This document shows positions 45,104 to 53,966 of a stretch of 64,000 nucleotides of DNA, piece by piece; within the stretch, counting starts at the first letter, position 1; each line of letters begins with the position of its first letter. The DNA is taken from positions 248,001 to 312,000 of the forward strand of contig NZ_JAGEVF010000001.1 of NCBI RefSeq assembly GCF_017581965.1, in the 5' to 3' direction. The notes beneath the pieces were generated by a model. The model worked only from the letters and a program-made list of their open reading frames with translations. It did no database searches and had not been told where the DNA came from. The position numbers and the translations under genes were made by a program. This DNA is from Winogradskyella pelagia (GTDB taxonomy: Bacteria; Bacteroidota; Bacteroidia; Flavobacteriales; Flavobacteriaceae).

Positions 45104-45889
45104 TTAATTTTCGATAAAACGATTTAAAAAGTAAGATAATTCTGATTTATTTTCTATATGACTCATGTGCCCTTCTGAAAATTCTATTAACTCAATAGGC
45201 GAATTGTCTGTTTTTTTTCTTAATAATTCCAAATTTATGAGTTCGTCCTTTTTACCAGCAATAACAACTTTTCTGTTTGGTATTTTTTTAAGAATGTTAT
45301 GCCTGTTAGGTCGTAGTCTCATGCCTTCCATGGCAGCAGTATATGCGCAAATAGAGGTTTGTAAGGCTTTATTTAAAGAATTCTTATATTCTTCACTATA
45401 AGTTTTTTTGCTTTCTGGGGCAAACAAATTGGTAAATGACAACCGTAAGAGCTTTTCGTAAGATTCTTTACTCTCTTTTGCTTGCAGATTAGCTTTGGCA
45501 CGTAATTCTTTTCGTTCTTTAAAATCGGCTATAAATGTGCTGTTCAGCAAAACTAAATCTGAAATGAGCTGAGGATATAATTCTGCAAGAGCTAATGCAA
45601 CATATCCTCCCATAGAATGTCCAACTACCTTTATGGTTTTAATACTTAAAGATTGCAACACGGCATAAACAACTTCAGCCATAGTTTCCATACTATGGAC
45701 TTCATCAATACAATCTGTCTCGCCGTGACCTAAAAGGTCTATTCGTATAACCTTGCATTTTTGAGACAACCCTTTAATAAAGCAATCCCACATGGAAAGT
45801 TCTTCCATAAAACCATGCAGCAGCAACAAGGCTGGCCCATTTCCATCTACTTCAAAATGTACTTTAGAAGAATTGTAATCGATAAACAT
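45104..45889 (-). CDS. Alpha/beta hydrolase
   Basis: 261-aa hydrolase-fold enzyme without signal peptide. Oxyanion region LLLLHGFMEELSMWD, nucleophile S92 in VGHSMGGYVALAL, acid in VVIAGKKDELINLE and final histidine in EGHMSHIENKSEL, so the triad looks complete. The substrate is not readable. Divergent from the serine hydrolase gene. Confidence 0.9.
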   Translation of the reverse strand: MFIDYNSSKVHFEVDGNGPALLLLHGFMEELSMWDCFIKGLSQKCKVIRIDLLGHGETDCIDEVHSMETMAEVVYAVLQSLSIKTIKVVGHSMGGYVALALAELYPQLISDLVLLNSTFIADFKERKELRAKANLQAKESKESYEKLLRLSFTNLFAPESKKTYSEEYKNSLNKALQTSICAYTAAMEGMRLRPNRHNILKKIPNRKVVIAGKKDELINLELLRKKTDNSPIELIEFSEGHMSHIENKSELSYFLNRFIEN

Positions 45890-45945
45890 AGATTTAAAGA
45901 TACATAAACGAGTTCTTTTTTAAATAAAAGGATTCTAACATTTGC

Positions 45946-45953
45946 TATATTTG
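45946..45953 (+). promoter_or_regulatory. -7 element for serine hydrolase-brnQ
   Basis: TATATTTG matches TAnnTTTG; the predicted start near 45958 leaves a 20-nt leader to the ATG at 45978 and excludes the further-upstream in-frame ATG at 45942. Confidence 0.55.
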
Positions 45954-45977
45954 AAAGCAATTCAATTAATTGACCAC

Positions 45978-47528
45978 ATGAATTTAAATACCCTTTTTCG
46001 TAGTTGTTTTCTTCTTTTGTTCGTTTTTTCTAATGCGCAAATTCCTGAACCAGAGCTAGATCAACTTGTCAAAGAAACCTTAACCACCTTTGATGTGCCA
46101 GGTATTTCTGTTGGTGTTTTAAAAGACGGTAAGGTAATTTATTCTAAGGGTCACGGGATACGCTCTATGATTACTAAAGAGCCTATGGAAAGCAAAACAC
46201 TTGTTGGAGTCGCTTCCAATAGCAAAGGATTCACTTGTTTCGCTCTTGCCATGATGGTTGATGCCGGTAAATTGAGTTGGGATGATAAGGTGCGCAAGTA
46301 TATCCCAGAATTTCAGCTTAAAGATCCTTGGGTAACTTCAGAATTTACTATTAGAGATTTGGTGACACATCGCAGTGGTATGCCATTGGGAGCTGGTGAT
46401 TTAATGTTCTTCCCAGAAGGTAGTGACTTTTCCGTCCAAAACATTATAGACAACCTAAAGTATCTCCAACCTGAAAGTTCGTTTAGAAGTACATTTAGAT
46501 ACAATAACAATTTCTATATCGTTGCAGGAGAAGTTCTAAAACGTGTCAGTGGACTATCTTGGGAAGAGTTCATTGAAACTAAAATTATGAAGCCTGTCGG
46601 TATGATTAACAGTAAGGCGTCTTACAATCGTGTTACTAACCGCTCAAATATTATTGATGCACACACCAGAACCGAAGGAAAAGTTGTGCCTATTCCTCAC
46701 GACTGGAGTGCTACAGCCAACGCGGCAGGTGGTATAGTTAGCAATGTGCCAGACATGTTGACTTGGGCACAGTTTTTAATCAACGAAGCTGTTACAACAT
46801 CTGGAGAGCGTTTGTTAAGCAAAGCGCAATTTCATGAGCTTTGGCAACTACAAACACCATTGCCTGTGCGCCCAGGAGATTGGTATGGCTCACATTTTAG
46901 AGGTTACGGACTAGGATGGTTTGTAACAGATGTTAAAGGCGGTTACAAACAAGTTTATCACACAGGAGGACTTTTAGGCACGGTGACTCAATTTACAATG
47001 ATACCCGAATTGAATTTGGCTATTGTTGTTCTCACCAATCAAATGAATGGTTCAGCATTCAATACCATAACAAATACTATTAAGGATAGTTATTTAGGTT
47101 ATGAGAATAGAAATTGGCTCGGGATGTTTGGGTCTCGAAATGCAGAATATCTCAAATACAATGATAGCATTAAACAATCCGTTTATAATCAGGTTAAACT
47201 CATGGGCAAAAAGATTAATGTACCGAAACCAGAGCAAATTGTTGGAATATATACGGACGATTGGTTTGGTGACATTGAGATTTCATATAATGGAACCAAA
47301 TATAGCATAGCGTCTAAGCGCTCCTCTCGTTTAGATGGTGAATTATTACCTTATAAAGCGACAACGTATGTAGCAAAATGGAATGACCGTAGTTATGATG
47401 CTGATGTATTTGTGAAATTTACTTTTGACGAAGAAGGCATAGCACAATCTGCCACAATGTCTTATATCGCCCCAATTACAGATTTTAGTTTTGATTTTCA
47501 TGATTTACATCTTGTAAAAACAAAATAA
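45978..47528 (+). CDS. Secreted serine hydrolase, class C beta-lactamase family
   Basis: 516-aa protein with signal peptide MNLNTLFRSCFLLLFVFSNA. Active-site motifs: SNSK (S80-K83, SxxK), RYNNNF (YxN) and HTGGLLG (HxG in place of KTG). The C-terminal 110 residues (ending in a beta-sandwich like DUF3471) follow the catalytic domain. Members are mostly peptidases, esterases or carboxypeptidases rather than antibiotic-hydrolysing enzymes. An in-frame ATG at 45942 is upstream of the predicted promoter, so 45978 is chosen. The stop overlaps the brnQ start (TAATG). Confidence 0.88.
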   Translation: MNLNTLFRSCFLLLFVFSNAQIPEPELDQLVKETLTTFDVPGISVGVLKDGKVIYSKGHGIRSMITKEPMESKTLVGVASNSKGFTCFALAMMVDAGKLSWDDKVRKYIPEFQLKDPWVTSEFTIRDLVTHRSGMPLGAGDLMFFPEGSDFSVQNIIDNLKYLQPESSFRSTFRYNNNFYIVAGEVLKRVSGLSWEEFIETKIMKPVGMINSKASYNRVTNRSNIIDAHTRTEGKVVPIPHDWSATANAAGGIVSNVPDMLTWAQFLINEAVTTSGERLLSKAQFHELWQLQTPLPVRPGDWYGSHFRGYGLGWFVTDVKGGYKQVYHTGGLLGTVTQFTMIPELNLAIVVLTNQMNGSAFNTITNTIKDSYLGYENRNWLGMFGSRNAEYLKYNDSIKQSVYNQVKLMGKKINVPKPEQIVGIYTDDWFGDIEISYNGTKYSIASKRSSRLDGELLPYKATTYVAKWNDRSYDADVFVKFTFDEEGIAQSATMSYIAPITDFSFDFHDLHLVKTK

Positions 47529-48808
47529 TGACGGATACCAAGCGAATTTTCCTTTTCGGATTTGCACTGTTTGCAGGTTTTTTTGGTGCAGGAAACCTCA
47601 TCTTACCTCCATTGTTAGGTTACAATTCTGGACCAGATTGGTGGCTTGTAGCTATGGGGTTTTTAATAACAACAACTCTTATCCCGCTTTTATCCTTATT
47701 TGGTCATGCTAAATTACAAGGGACTATGCTCGAATTTGGGAATAAAGTATCACCCTCATTTAGTTTGGTGTATTGCATAATAATGTACATCATTATAGTA
47801 GCGTTACCAGCGCCGAGAACTGCTGCTGTAACTCACGAAATGGCTATAGCTCCTAACTTTGGCACTGAACCTATATGGACGAGTCTGATTTATTTTTCCT
47901 TGGTCTTTTTGTTTGTAATAAACCGTTCTAAAGCCTTAAATATTCTTGGTAAATATCTCACACCTTTAATTGTAATTATGGTGTTGTTAATTATTGGGAT
48001 AGGTATAATGTCTGCTGAAACTGCAATGAGGGCTCCAAGTTTTAAAACCCCCTTTGTTGATGGGCTACTTGAAGGTTATCAAACCTACGATGCCTTAGCA
48101 GGAATGGTAATGGGTGGTGTTATAATTATATCTTTAAACAAAAGCGATAAGTATTCTTTTGCTGAGAAAAAGCGAATTATTGCTAAATCGGGCTTCATTG
48201 CCATGCTTGGCTTGTTTATAATATATACAGGACTGATAGCTATCGGTGCTTTTTATAATGGTGCTTTTCCAACAGACATAAGCCGCACAGATTTATTGCT
48301 TGGGCTTTCAACGCTGACCCTAGGCAGTATTGGAGCTACCTTTATAAGTGTTTTGGTGGCCCTCGCGTGTTTTACCACCGCTGTAGCAATAACGGTCTCC
48401 ATTGCCGACTTCTTTGAGGATTTATGCAATCATAATCATAAGGTATATATAATTACAGCTGTAATCTGTTGTCTAACAGGTATAATTGTTGGAAGCTTTG
48501 AAGTTGGTTTAATTATTGATTTGGCCATACCGGCTCTGATGTTTATTTATCCTATTTCCATAATTTTAATTTTACTAAATGTGCTGCCAGAGCAATGGGC
48601 AAACCCAATAGTTTTTAAATTAGTAGTACTATCTACATTTTTATTTAGTATTCCAGACTTTTTAAAGTTTTTTATTGACGAAGGTACCATTAAGCCTTTA
48701 AAAGATTTTATTCCTTTAGCTGAATACAGTTTGGGGTGGGTGCTGCCTGCACTATTAGTATTTATTCTAACAAATGCGTTCCTTTATTTTAGGAGTTCCT
48801 CAACGTAA
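47528..48808 (+). CDS. brnQ: Branched-chain amino acid transporter BrnQ (LIVCS family)
   Basis: 426-aa inner membrane protein with about 12 hydrophobic segments, a sodium- or proton-coupled importer of leucine, isoleucine and valine. Diagnostic sequence: FAGFFGAGNLILPPLLG near the N-terminus and TLTLGSIGATFISVLVALAC in the middle. Translation is coupled to the serine hydrolase gene by a TAATG overlap, suggesting the pair cooperates in using peptides. Confidence 0.92.
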   Translation: MTDTKRIFLFGFALFAGFFGAGNLILPPLLGYNSGPDWWLVAMGFLITTTLIPLLSLFGHAKLQGTMLEFGNKVSPSFSLVYCIIMYIIIVALPAPRTAAVTHEMAIAPNFGTEPIWTSLIYFSLVFLFVINRSKALNILGKYLTPLIVIMVLLIIGIGIMSAETAMRAPSFKTPFVDGLLEGYQTYDALAGMVMGGVIIISLNKSDKYSFAEKKRIIAKSGFIAMLGLFIIYTGLIAIGAFYNGAFPTDISRTDLLLGLSTLTLGSIGATFISVLVALACFTTAVAITVSIADFFEDLCNHNHKVYIITAVICCLTGIIVGSFEVGLIIDLAIPALMFIYPISIILILLNVLPEQWANPIVFKLVVLSTFLFSIPDFLKFFIDEGTIKPLKDFIPLAEYSLGWVLPALLVFILTNAFLYFRSSST

Positions 48809-48811
48809 TTA

Positions 48812-49777
48812 TTATTCTAAGTAGTCCATAATAAGTTGATATTGTTCAGGGAAAGATTGTAGCTCTTCTTTTTGTATTTCTTGTAAAATACTAGGGTTAG
48901 ATGGATATTTTCCGTCTAAAGGGGCTACCATACGCATACCATCACTATATACATAAAAATTTCGCCATTGCCCTTTTTTAATCGAAGCTATTTCTTGTAT
49001 ATCAATGTAAATTGGAGGACTGGTTACTGTTAGTTTTTGAAGTATGCTTCCATCTTCTTTTAACAAGTATAGATTACAACCTCCAGAGCCGCAAAGCATA
49101 GGATCTATAACATATAAAAGATATTCTATCTCATAAGGGTCATTGTCTAAATCAGCCATGGCTTCCATAAACTTCAATTTTGCCATATCTTCATCAGTAT
49201 AACCCATGCTATTTTTTAAATTAGAAAGTGTCATTAGGCGACTGCGGTCTGTAGTATTTAGATGGTTTTTGAGTAGCTGTTGCTGGTAACCTTTAAATAT
49301 CTTGGAATAATTTAGTTCATCTACTTGTGGAAGGGTCGCCTCAACACCATTAGAATCGTTGTAACCAAGTTCTATTTCATTTCCTCTCAAAGTTAAGTTT
49401 AATTTTTCTTTGAAAATTTCGCCTTCGGCTAAAAATTTGCGCTCTATTTTTAATACACCGCTAGAATCTATAACACCTTTAAAGGAGCCTTGAGCCCCAT
49501 CAGTACCATATGGCTTATAATAAAAAGTACCTTTAACATGGTTTGTGTCATTTACTTCAAACTCGATAAAATGGTAGTTGTATTTAGAACTATCTGAACT
49601 TGATTTTTCTTGGGAAGCGAAGTAGTAAGTGCCATCCAGTTCTACTGATTTTTTTTCTTTTTTAATCTCTTCTTGTTTTTTGGGTGTACCGTTTTCACAT
49701 GAAACCAATACACCCACAAGTAACAAGAGCATTCCTTTATTTTTAATTAGCTTTTTTAGTCCTAAATGAGAATTCAT
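48812..49777 (-). CDS. Lipoprotein of unknown function
   Basis: 321-aa protein with a lipoprotein signal (lipobox VLVSC, C27) followed by a lysine/glutamate-rich linker. The N-terminal half is strand-rich (LDGTYYFASQEKS, VKGTFYYKPYG, KGVIDSSG); the second half includes SRLMTLSNLKNSMGYTDEDM and YLLYVIDPMLCGSGGCNLYL, a stretch resembling the CGSGGC-containing C-terminal domain of some bacterial secreted proteins. No enzyme motif seen. Convergent with brnQ with only 3 bp between. Confidence 0.72.
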   Translation of the reverse strand: MNSHLGLKKLIKNKGMLLLLVGVLVSCENGTPKKQEEIKKEKKSVELDGTYYFASQEKSSSDSSKYNYHFIEFEVNDTNHVKGTFYYKPYGTDGAQGSFKGVIDSSGVLKIERKFLAEGEIFKEKLNLTLRGNEIELGYNDSNGVEATLPQVDELNYSKIFKGYQQQLLKNHLNTTDRSRLMTLSNLKNSMGYTDEDMAKLKFMEAMADLDNDPYEIEYLLYVIDPMLCGSGGCNLYLLKEDGSILQKLTVTSPPIYIDIQEIASIKKGQWRNFYVYSDGMRMVAPLDGKYPSNPSILQEIQKEELQSFPEQYQLIMDYLE

Positions 49778-49816
49778 AAGTTATGGTTTAATTGTATGAA
49801 GTTAAAAATATTACAA

Positions 49817-50470
49817 TTAATTTATATGTAAAGTCTTAATAGCTGAAAACGCTTGATCTACCATATGGTTTTCAACTAGTACTGTAAATTCGTTCGTGGT
49901 AGAAATGACTTCGTACAGTGAAATACCTTCCCATGCTAAACGTTTAAAAATCTGGTAGTACAGACCAGATATTTTAGAATTATTTTCGGGTAATCGAATA
50001 CTTATGGCTGATAGATCATTTTGAGAGCCTATGAGGACTTCAGCCTCGAAACTATGGAGCACTTTCTCAGCTTCTGTTTTAGAGACAACAATATTACTTT
50101 CATAAATTCCACGCGAAAATCCATAAAAGGCCTTCGGGTTAAAATCTTTGAGAACCCTTGCATGACTTTTAATTAGCGTATCGGAATTCTGAAAGGTGTA
50201 GTCCACCAAATTAGAGCGTACCGTAATATCGCCCAATTCTTTTAGTACCGATTGCATTTGTCTAGATTTTCTCAAGTGAGGCGGTGGGCTATAACGTCGC
50301 AGAGCCATCATTATAGCGCCAGTTTTTACAGGTTTGCGAAGCATATCGCTTACAGGTTGCTGCAGCTCTTCAGCGAGGGCAGAGAAGTTGATTATATTGC
50401 GGAACAGCGCTTCTTCTAAAAAAGGTTGACTGATTAGAAGTTCTTCAACGCAAGCAGCTATAGTTTTCAT
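49817..50470 (-). CDS. ACT-domain protein with helical N-terminal region
   Basis: 217-aa soluble protein. The N-terminal half is helical and basic (ALRRYSPPPHLRKSRQMQ near 57-74). The C-terminal half is ACT-like: FEAEVLIGSQNDLSAISIRL, then YYQIFKRLAWEGISLYEVIS and FTVLVENHMVDQAFSAI. ACT domains bind amino acids in regulators and in aspartate kinases. The gene is divergent from lysC across 105 bp, so an amino acid-responsive regulator of that region is an attractive but unproven idea. Confidence 0.72.
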   Translation of the reverse strand: MKTIAACVEELLISQPFLEEALFRNIINFSALAEELQQPVSDMLRKPVKTGAIMMALRRYSPPPHLRKSRQMQSVLKELGDITVRSNLVDYTFQNSDTLIKSHARVLKDFNPKAFYGFSRGIYESNIVVSKTEAEKVLHSFEAEVLIGSQNDLSAISIRLPENNSKISGLYYQIFKRLAWEGISLYEVISTTNEFTVLVENHMVDQAFSAIKTLHIN

Positions 50471-50575
50471 ATGTTATATATTTAACAATTTGTGTAAAAA
50501 TAAACTATTTTTTGAAGTTATTTTCATTTAGCAGCCTATCAGGTCTAATTTTACTGTCTTTAAAAAAAGCATGCT

Positions 50576-51919
50576 ATGTTAGTATATAAATTTGGTGGGA
50601 CATCTGTCGGTTCAGTTATTAATATGAATCATGTTAAGGATATTATCTCAGGACCTAATAAAAAAGTGGTGGTCTTGTCTGCCATGTCAGGCACTACAAA
50701 TGCCTTAGTAGAGATATCAGAAATTATTGCGTCTGGCAATAATGCAGAAGCAACTCAATTAATAAACGGTCTAGAGGAGCAATACTTAACCACAGCTCGT
50801 GATTTATTGGACAGCAAAAATCTTTTAACGGAAGTAACGGACTATATAAACGTGGTTTTTATTGATCTGCATAATTCAATTGTTAACAGCCATACCGTAT
50901 TCTTGCATAATCAGATTGTAGCCAAAGGCGAATTATTATCTACTTTTATGTTCAGTAAGCTTTTAGAGCAAGAGGGCATAAGCGTACAATTATTGCAAGC
51001 TATAGATTTTATGCGCACCAATGCCAATAACGAACCAGATGATTTTTACATAAAGCAAAATCTTAACCGTTTAATGACCCAGCTTCCAGAAGCAGACATA
51101 TACATTACACAAGGATTTATTTGTTTGGACGACCAAGGTAGAATTAGCAACCTTAATCGTGGCGGTAGTGATTATACGGCAACTATCATTGGTGCTGCAT
51201 TGCATGCAGATGAGGTTCAGATTTGGACAGATATTGACGGCTTTCATAATAATGACCCAAGGCACGTGAATGATACTTCAGCCTTATCTCATTTATCATA
51301 TGACGAGGCCGCAGAATTAGCCTATTTTGGCGCTAAGATTTTACATCCACAGACCGTGCTTCCTGTTCGTGATTTGGACATACCTTTGCGTTTAAAAAAT
51401 ACTATGGCACCAGAAGCTCACGGTACGTTGATTACCAATCAAATTCATGGAGAAGGTATCAAGGCCATCGCTGCAAAAGATGGCATTACGGCCATAAAAA
51501 TTAAATCCGTACGAATGTTACTGGCGCACGGTTTTTTAAAGAAGGTGTTTGAAGTATTTGAGCGTTACGAGACCTCAATAGACATGGTAACCACTTCTGA
51601 AATTGCCGTATCATTAACCATTGATGACACCACACATTTAAAACAGATTTGTACCGAATTACAACAGTTTGCAACAGTTGAAGTAGATGATTTTATGAGT
51701 ATTGTGTGCTTAGTGGGGCATCAGATTATTTTTCATCCAGATACATCAGAACTATTTCAAATACTGCAAGATGTAAATGTGCGAATGATTGCTTATGGAG
51801 GAAGCAACAATAATATATCGCTTTTGGTTAATACCTCAGATAGGCTAGAAACCCTACAGAAGTTACAACGTTATGTTTTTGAAAATCAACCGAGCTTCTC
51901 AGAGTTTCATTTGAATTAG
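50576..51919 (+). CDS. lysC: Aspartate kinase
   Basis: 447-aa monofunctional aspartokinase for the first step of lysine, threonine and methionine synthesis. N-terminal VYKFGGTSVGS, GGSDYTATIIGAALHADEVQIWTD in two blocks (LNRGGSDYTA and EVQIWTDIDGFHNNDP), and KILHPQTVLPV. Two C-terminal ACT domains are present (about 300-440), giving feedback control by end products. No homoserine dehydrogenase fusion. Other pathway genes are not in the window. Confidence 0.93.
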   Translation: MLVYKFGGTSVGSVINMNHVKDIISGPNKKVVVLSAMSGTTNALVEISEIIASGNNAEATQLINGLEEQYLTTARDLLDSKNLLTEVTDYINVVFIDLHNSIVNSHTVFLHNQIVAKGELLSTFMFSKLLEQEGISVQLLQAIDFMRTNANNEPDDFYIKQNLNRLMTQLPEADIYITQGFICLDDQGRISNLNRGGSDYTATIIGAALHADEVQIWTDIDGFHNNDPRHVNDTSALSHLSYDEAAELAYFGAKILHPQTVLPVRDLDIPLRLKNTMAPEAHGTLITNQIHGEGIKAIAAKDGITAIKIKSVRMLLAHGFLKKVFEVFERYETSIDMVTTSEIAVSLTIDDTTHLKQICTELQQFATVEVDDFMSIVCLVGHQIIFHPDTSELFQILQDVNVRMIAYGGSNNNISLLVNTSDRLETLQKLQRYVFENQPSFSEFHLN

Positions 51920-51958
51920 GAAATCATTCCAATAACTAAAAATCTAGCACAGAAAGTC

Positions 51959-53428
51959 TTATACCTGCTTTACATCAGATAATACAGACAGCCAAGATTC
52001 AATCTGACTAAACAGCGTAAAATTTTTAATGACTCTAAGTTGACCGTTAAAGCCCCAATTGTCGCGCTCTTTCGGTTTATTTAGCATCTGTTCAAGTTTA
52101 GAGGCTAATTGGCCGATATCAGTAGGGTCTTCGTTAATTCTTCCTGTTACAGAGTCTTCAACTTGAAATTTTAATCCAGCAGCACCAGATACTAAGACTG
52201 GTCGTTGTTTCCACATAGCCTCGGTGGCTGTGAGCCCAAAACCTTCTTGCAAGGAGTTTTGCACAACTATATTAGAAAAACGTTGTAATGCATTTACAAT
52301 CAGAGCATTTTCCCTAGGGTTATCTAATGGTAGTAACAGAATAGCAATATCGTTTTGTAAGTCAGGGTCAATATTTTTGTACTGTTCAATTAATTCATTT
52401 AAAACTTCTTCACCTTCTGGGTCATCGGCAACAAATGCAGGGTCTGGACCACCTAAAATAAGACGTGTAACCTTGATACGCTGGTAATTTTCACTCGATC
52501 TATCTCCTGAATTTTCATTGTTTTGTTTCATGCTGATAAAAGCGTCCATAAGCTCTTTAAAACCTTTTAATCTGTCCCAGCGCGAAATTTCCGTGATTGT
52601 TGGTCGGTATATAATATCCAAAGGATTGGTTTGATTCACCTCACCAAAAGAACCATCGGGCAGAATGCGACGTACTTGGTGTTGAAACACATCGTGCAAC
52701 AAAGGTTTTCTGCCACTAATAATACCAGATTGTAGCAAAATATTTAAGCATTTATCGGTATGTAGTATTCTGTTTTTATGGCTTAGAGGATCTATGGCAG
52801 GGGTGATGATACTGGTTTTGGATTTGATCATATCCGGAACATACGACGGGATACTAAAAACAAAATGGTCATAGGCTTCAAAATACTGAGACAAGAAAGA
52901 CCAAACGCCTTTAGTTGTAGTGTTGTGCTCTTCTAAACCAATGTGACAACGCCATACTAGCTTTACGTTTCTTGTCTTGGCAATCATGCCAGCTAGAGGC
53001 ATAGGTTGAGGATCGTGTATAACCACAAGGTCACCATCTTTTATAAAATTTAAAGCTGCATCGATATTTTGAGCATTCACCTTTTCAAAAATAGTGCGGT
53101 CGGCCTCATTAAAAACACCGTCACCACTGCCATGTATGGCATTATGAATCCGTTTGGTGAGTTTAAAAAACGCATTATCGGACGCTTCAATTACGAGCCA
53201 CACTATGTTAACACCAAGTGACCTCATAATCCTAATTTGGCTTGGAAGCATTTCGGCAACGCCTCCACCTGTGGCCGTGGAATTTATCATCCAAATAGTA
53301 CTGCCCTTAAGTGATTGGATTGAGGATTTGGTCTGTTCTAAAAATTGGTGTACTAAGTGATTAAGGCTACCATACGCTTTATAGTCTTCAATTTTGGCAC
53401 CTTCAGGAATAGTTATGTTTTGCATCAA
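51959..53428 (-). CDS. GT4 glycosyltransferase, trehalose synthase (TreT)-like
   Basis: 489-aa GT-B glycosyltransferase. It resembles TreT/trehalose phosphorylase-like enzymes: IWMINSTATGGGVAEMLPSQ near the N-terminus, WRCHIGLEEHN, and SLQEGFGLTATEAMWKQRPV with the nucleotide-sugar binding glutamates of GT4. TreT makes trehalose from NDP-glucose and glucose. Without neighbouring trehalose genes the product is inferred, but the N-terminal motif is fairly specific. The start may be M2. Divergent neighbours are unrelated. Confidence 0.8.
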   Translation of the reverse strand: MMQNITIPEGAKIEDYKAYGSLNHLVHQFLEQTKSSIQSLKGSTIWMINSTATGGGVAEMLPSQIRIMRSLGVNIVWLVIEASDNAFFKLTKRIHNAIHGSGDGVFNEADRTIFEKVNAQNIDAALNFIKDGDLVVIHDPQPMPLAGMIAKTRNVKLVWRCHIGLEEHNTTTKGVWSFLSQYFEAYDHFVFSIPSYVPDMIKSKTSIITPAIDPLSHKNRILHTDKCLNILLQSGIISGRKPLLHDVFQHQVRRILPDGSFGEVNQTNPLDIIYRPTITEISRWDRLKGFKELMDAFISMKQNNENSGDRSSENYQRIKVTRLILGGPDPAFVADDPEGEEVLNELIEQYKNIDPDLQNDIAILLLPLDNPRENALIVNALQRFSNIVVQNSLQEGFGLTATEAMWKQRPVLVSGAAGLKFQVEDSVTGRINEDPTDIGQLASKLEQMLNKPKERDNWGFNGQLRVIKNFTLFSQIESWLSVLSDVKQV

Positions 53429-53544
53429 TTACAGTTTAAATATCTTAAAGAAAAAGTTCTTGTAAGGCATTTAAATATAAGGATACTTTAGGTCTTTACG
53501 AAATACAATAAAGCAGGGATGGGCATAAGCCAATTAATATTCCT

Positions 53545-53691
53545 CTAAATAAAGAGGAAAGCATCTTCCTCCTCTTGATGCTTTTGTTTGGCAGGAGTTT
53601 TTGATTTAGAATTGGCAACTGTTGCTTGTTGTTGCCAGCGGTCAGCATGCTCTCGTAGGAGACGTTTTCTTAAAAATTGTAATGGTTTCAT
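53545..53691 (-). CDS. Putative 48-aa basic small protein
   Basis: An ATG at 53691 opens 48 codons to a TAG at 53545. The N-terminal half is strongly basic and amphipathic (MKPLQFLRKRLLREHADRWQ), the C-terminal half rich in Q, K and E and ending EEEDAFLFI. It lies in the 538-bp spacer between the TreT-like gene and the next lipoprotein. Coding bias looks plausible (no runs of rare codons that I can see), but nothing else supports it. It could be a small membrane-associated or nucleic acid-binding peptide, or chance. Confidence 0.4.
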   Translation of the reverse strand: MKPLQFLRKRLLREHADRWQQQATVANSKSKTPAKQKHQEEEDAFLFI

Positions 53692-53860
53692 AGCAAGTGT
53701 TTAAGTCTTATAATAAAGATACGAGTAGTATAAGGCTTTTGGATGATAAAACCTTATGAAATCATCTATAAACTAGAGATTTAGCATCTATTTAACAGTT
53801 TGGCTATAATTTGGTAATCTTCTTTTTTTTTAGGTGGCCGAACTCGGCTATATTTAGATT

Positions 53861-53920
53861 TTAATCTTTAAAGGAAATCCGCTCTCTAATCCCACCACTT
53901 TCTCTATGAATGATGACATT
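53861..53920 (-). pseudogene. Remnant of a DUF2188 gene
   Basis: Minus-strand frame ALKNVIIHRESGGIRERIS followed by FKD and a stop at 53861. This matches the C-terminus of the intact DUF2188 protein at 55450-55752 (ADVIIHRASGGIRERICY). An in-frame TAA lies immediately before the matching stretch, and no upstream DUF2188 part is left, so this is a truncated relic about 20 codons long. Confidence 0.6.
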
Positions 53921-53966
53921 TTTTAGAGCTTACGATGTAATGGTAAAACCATTAAATTCTTAAAGT

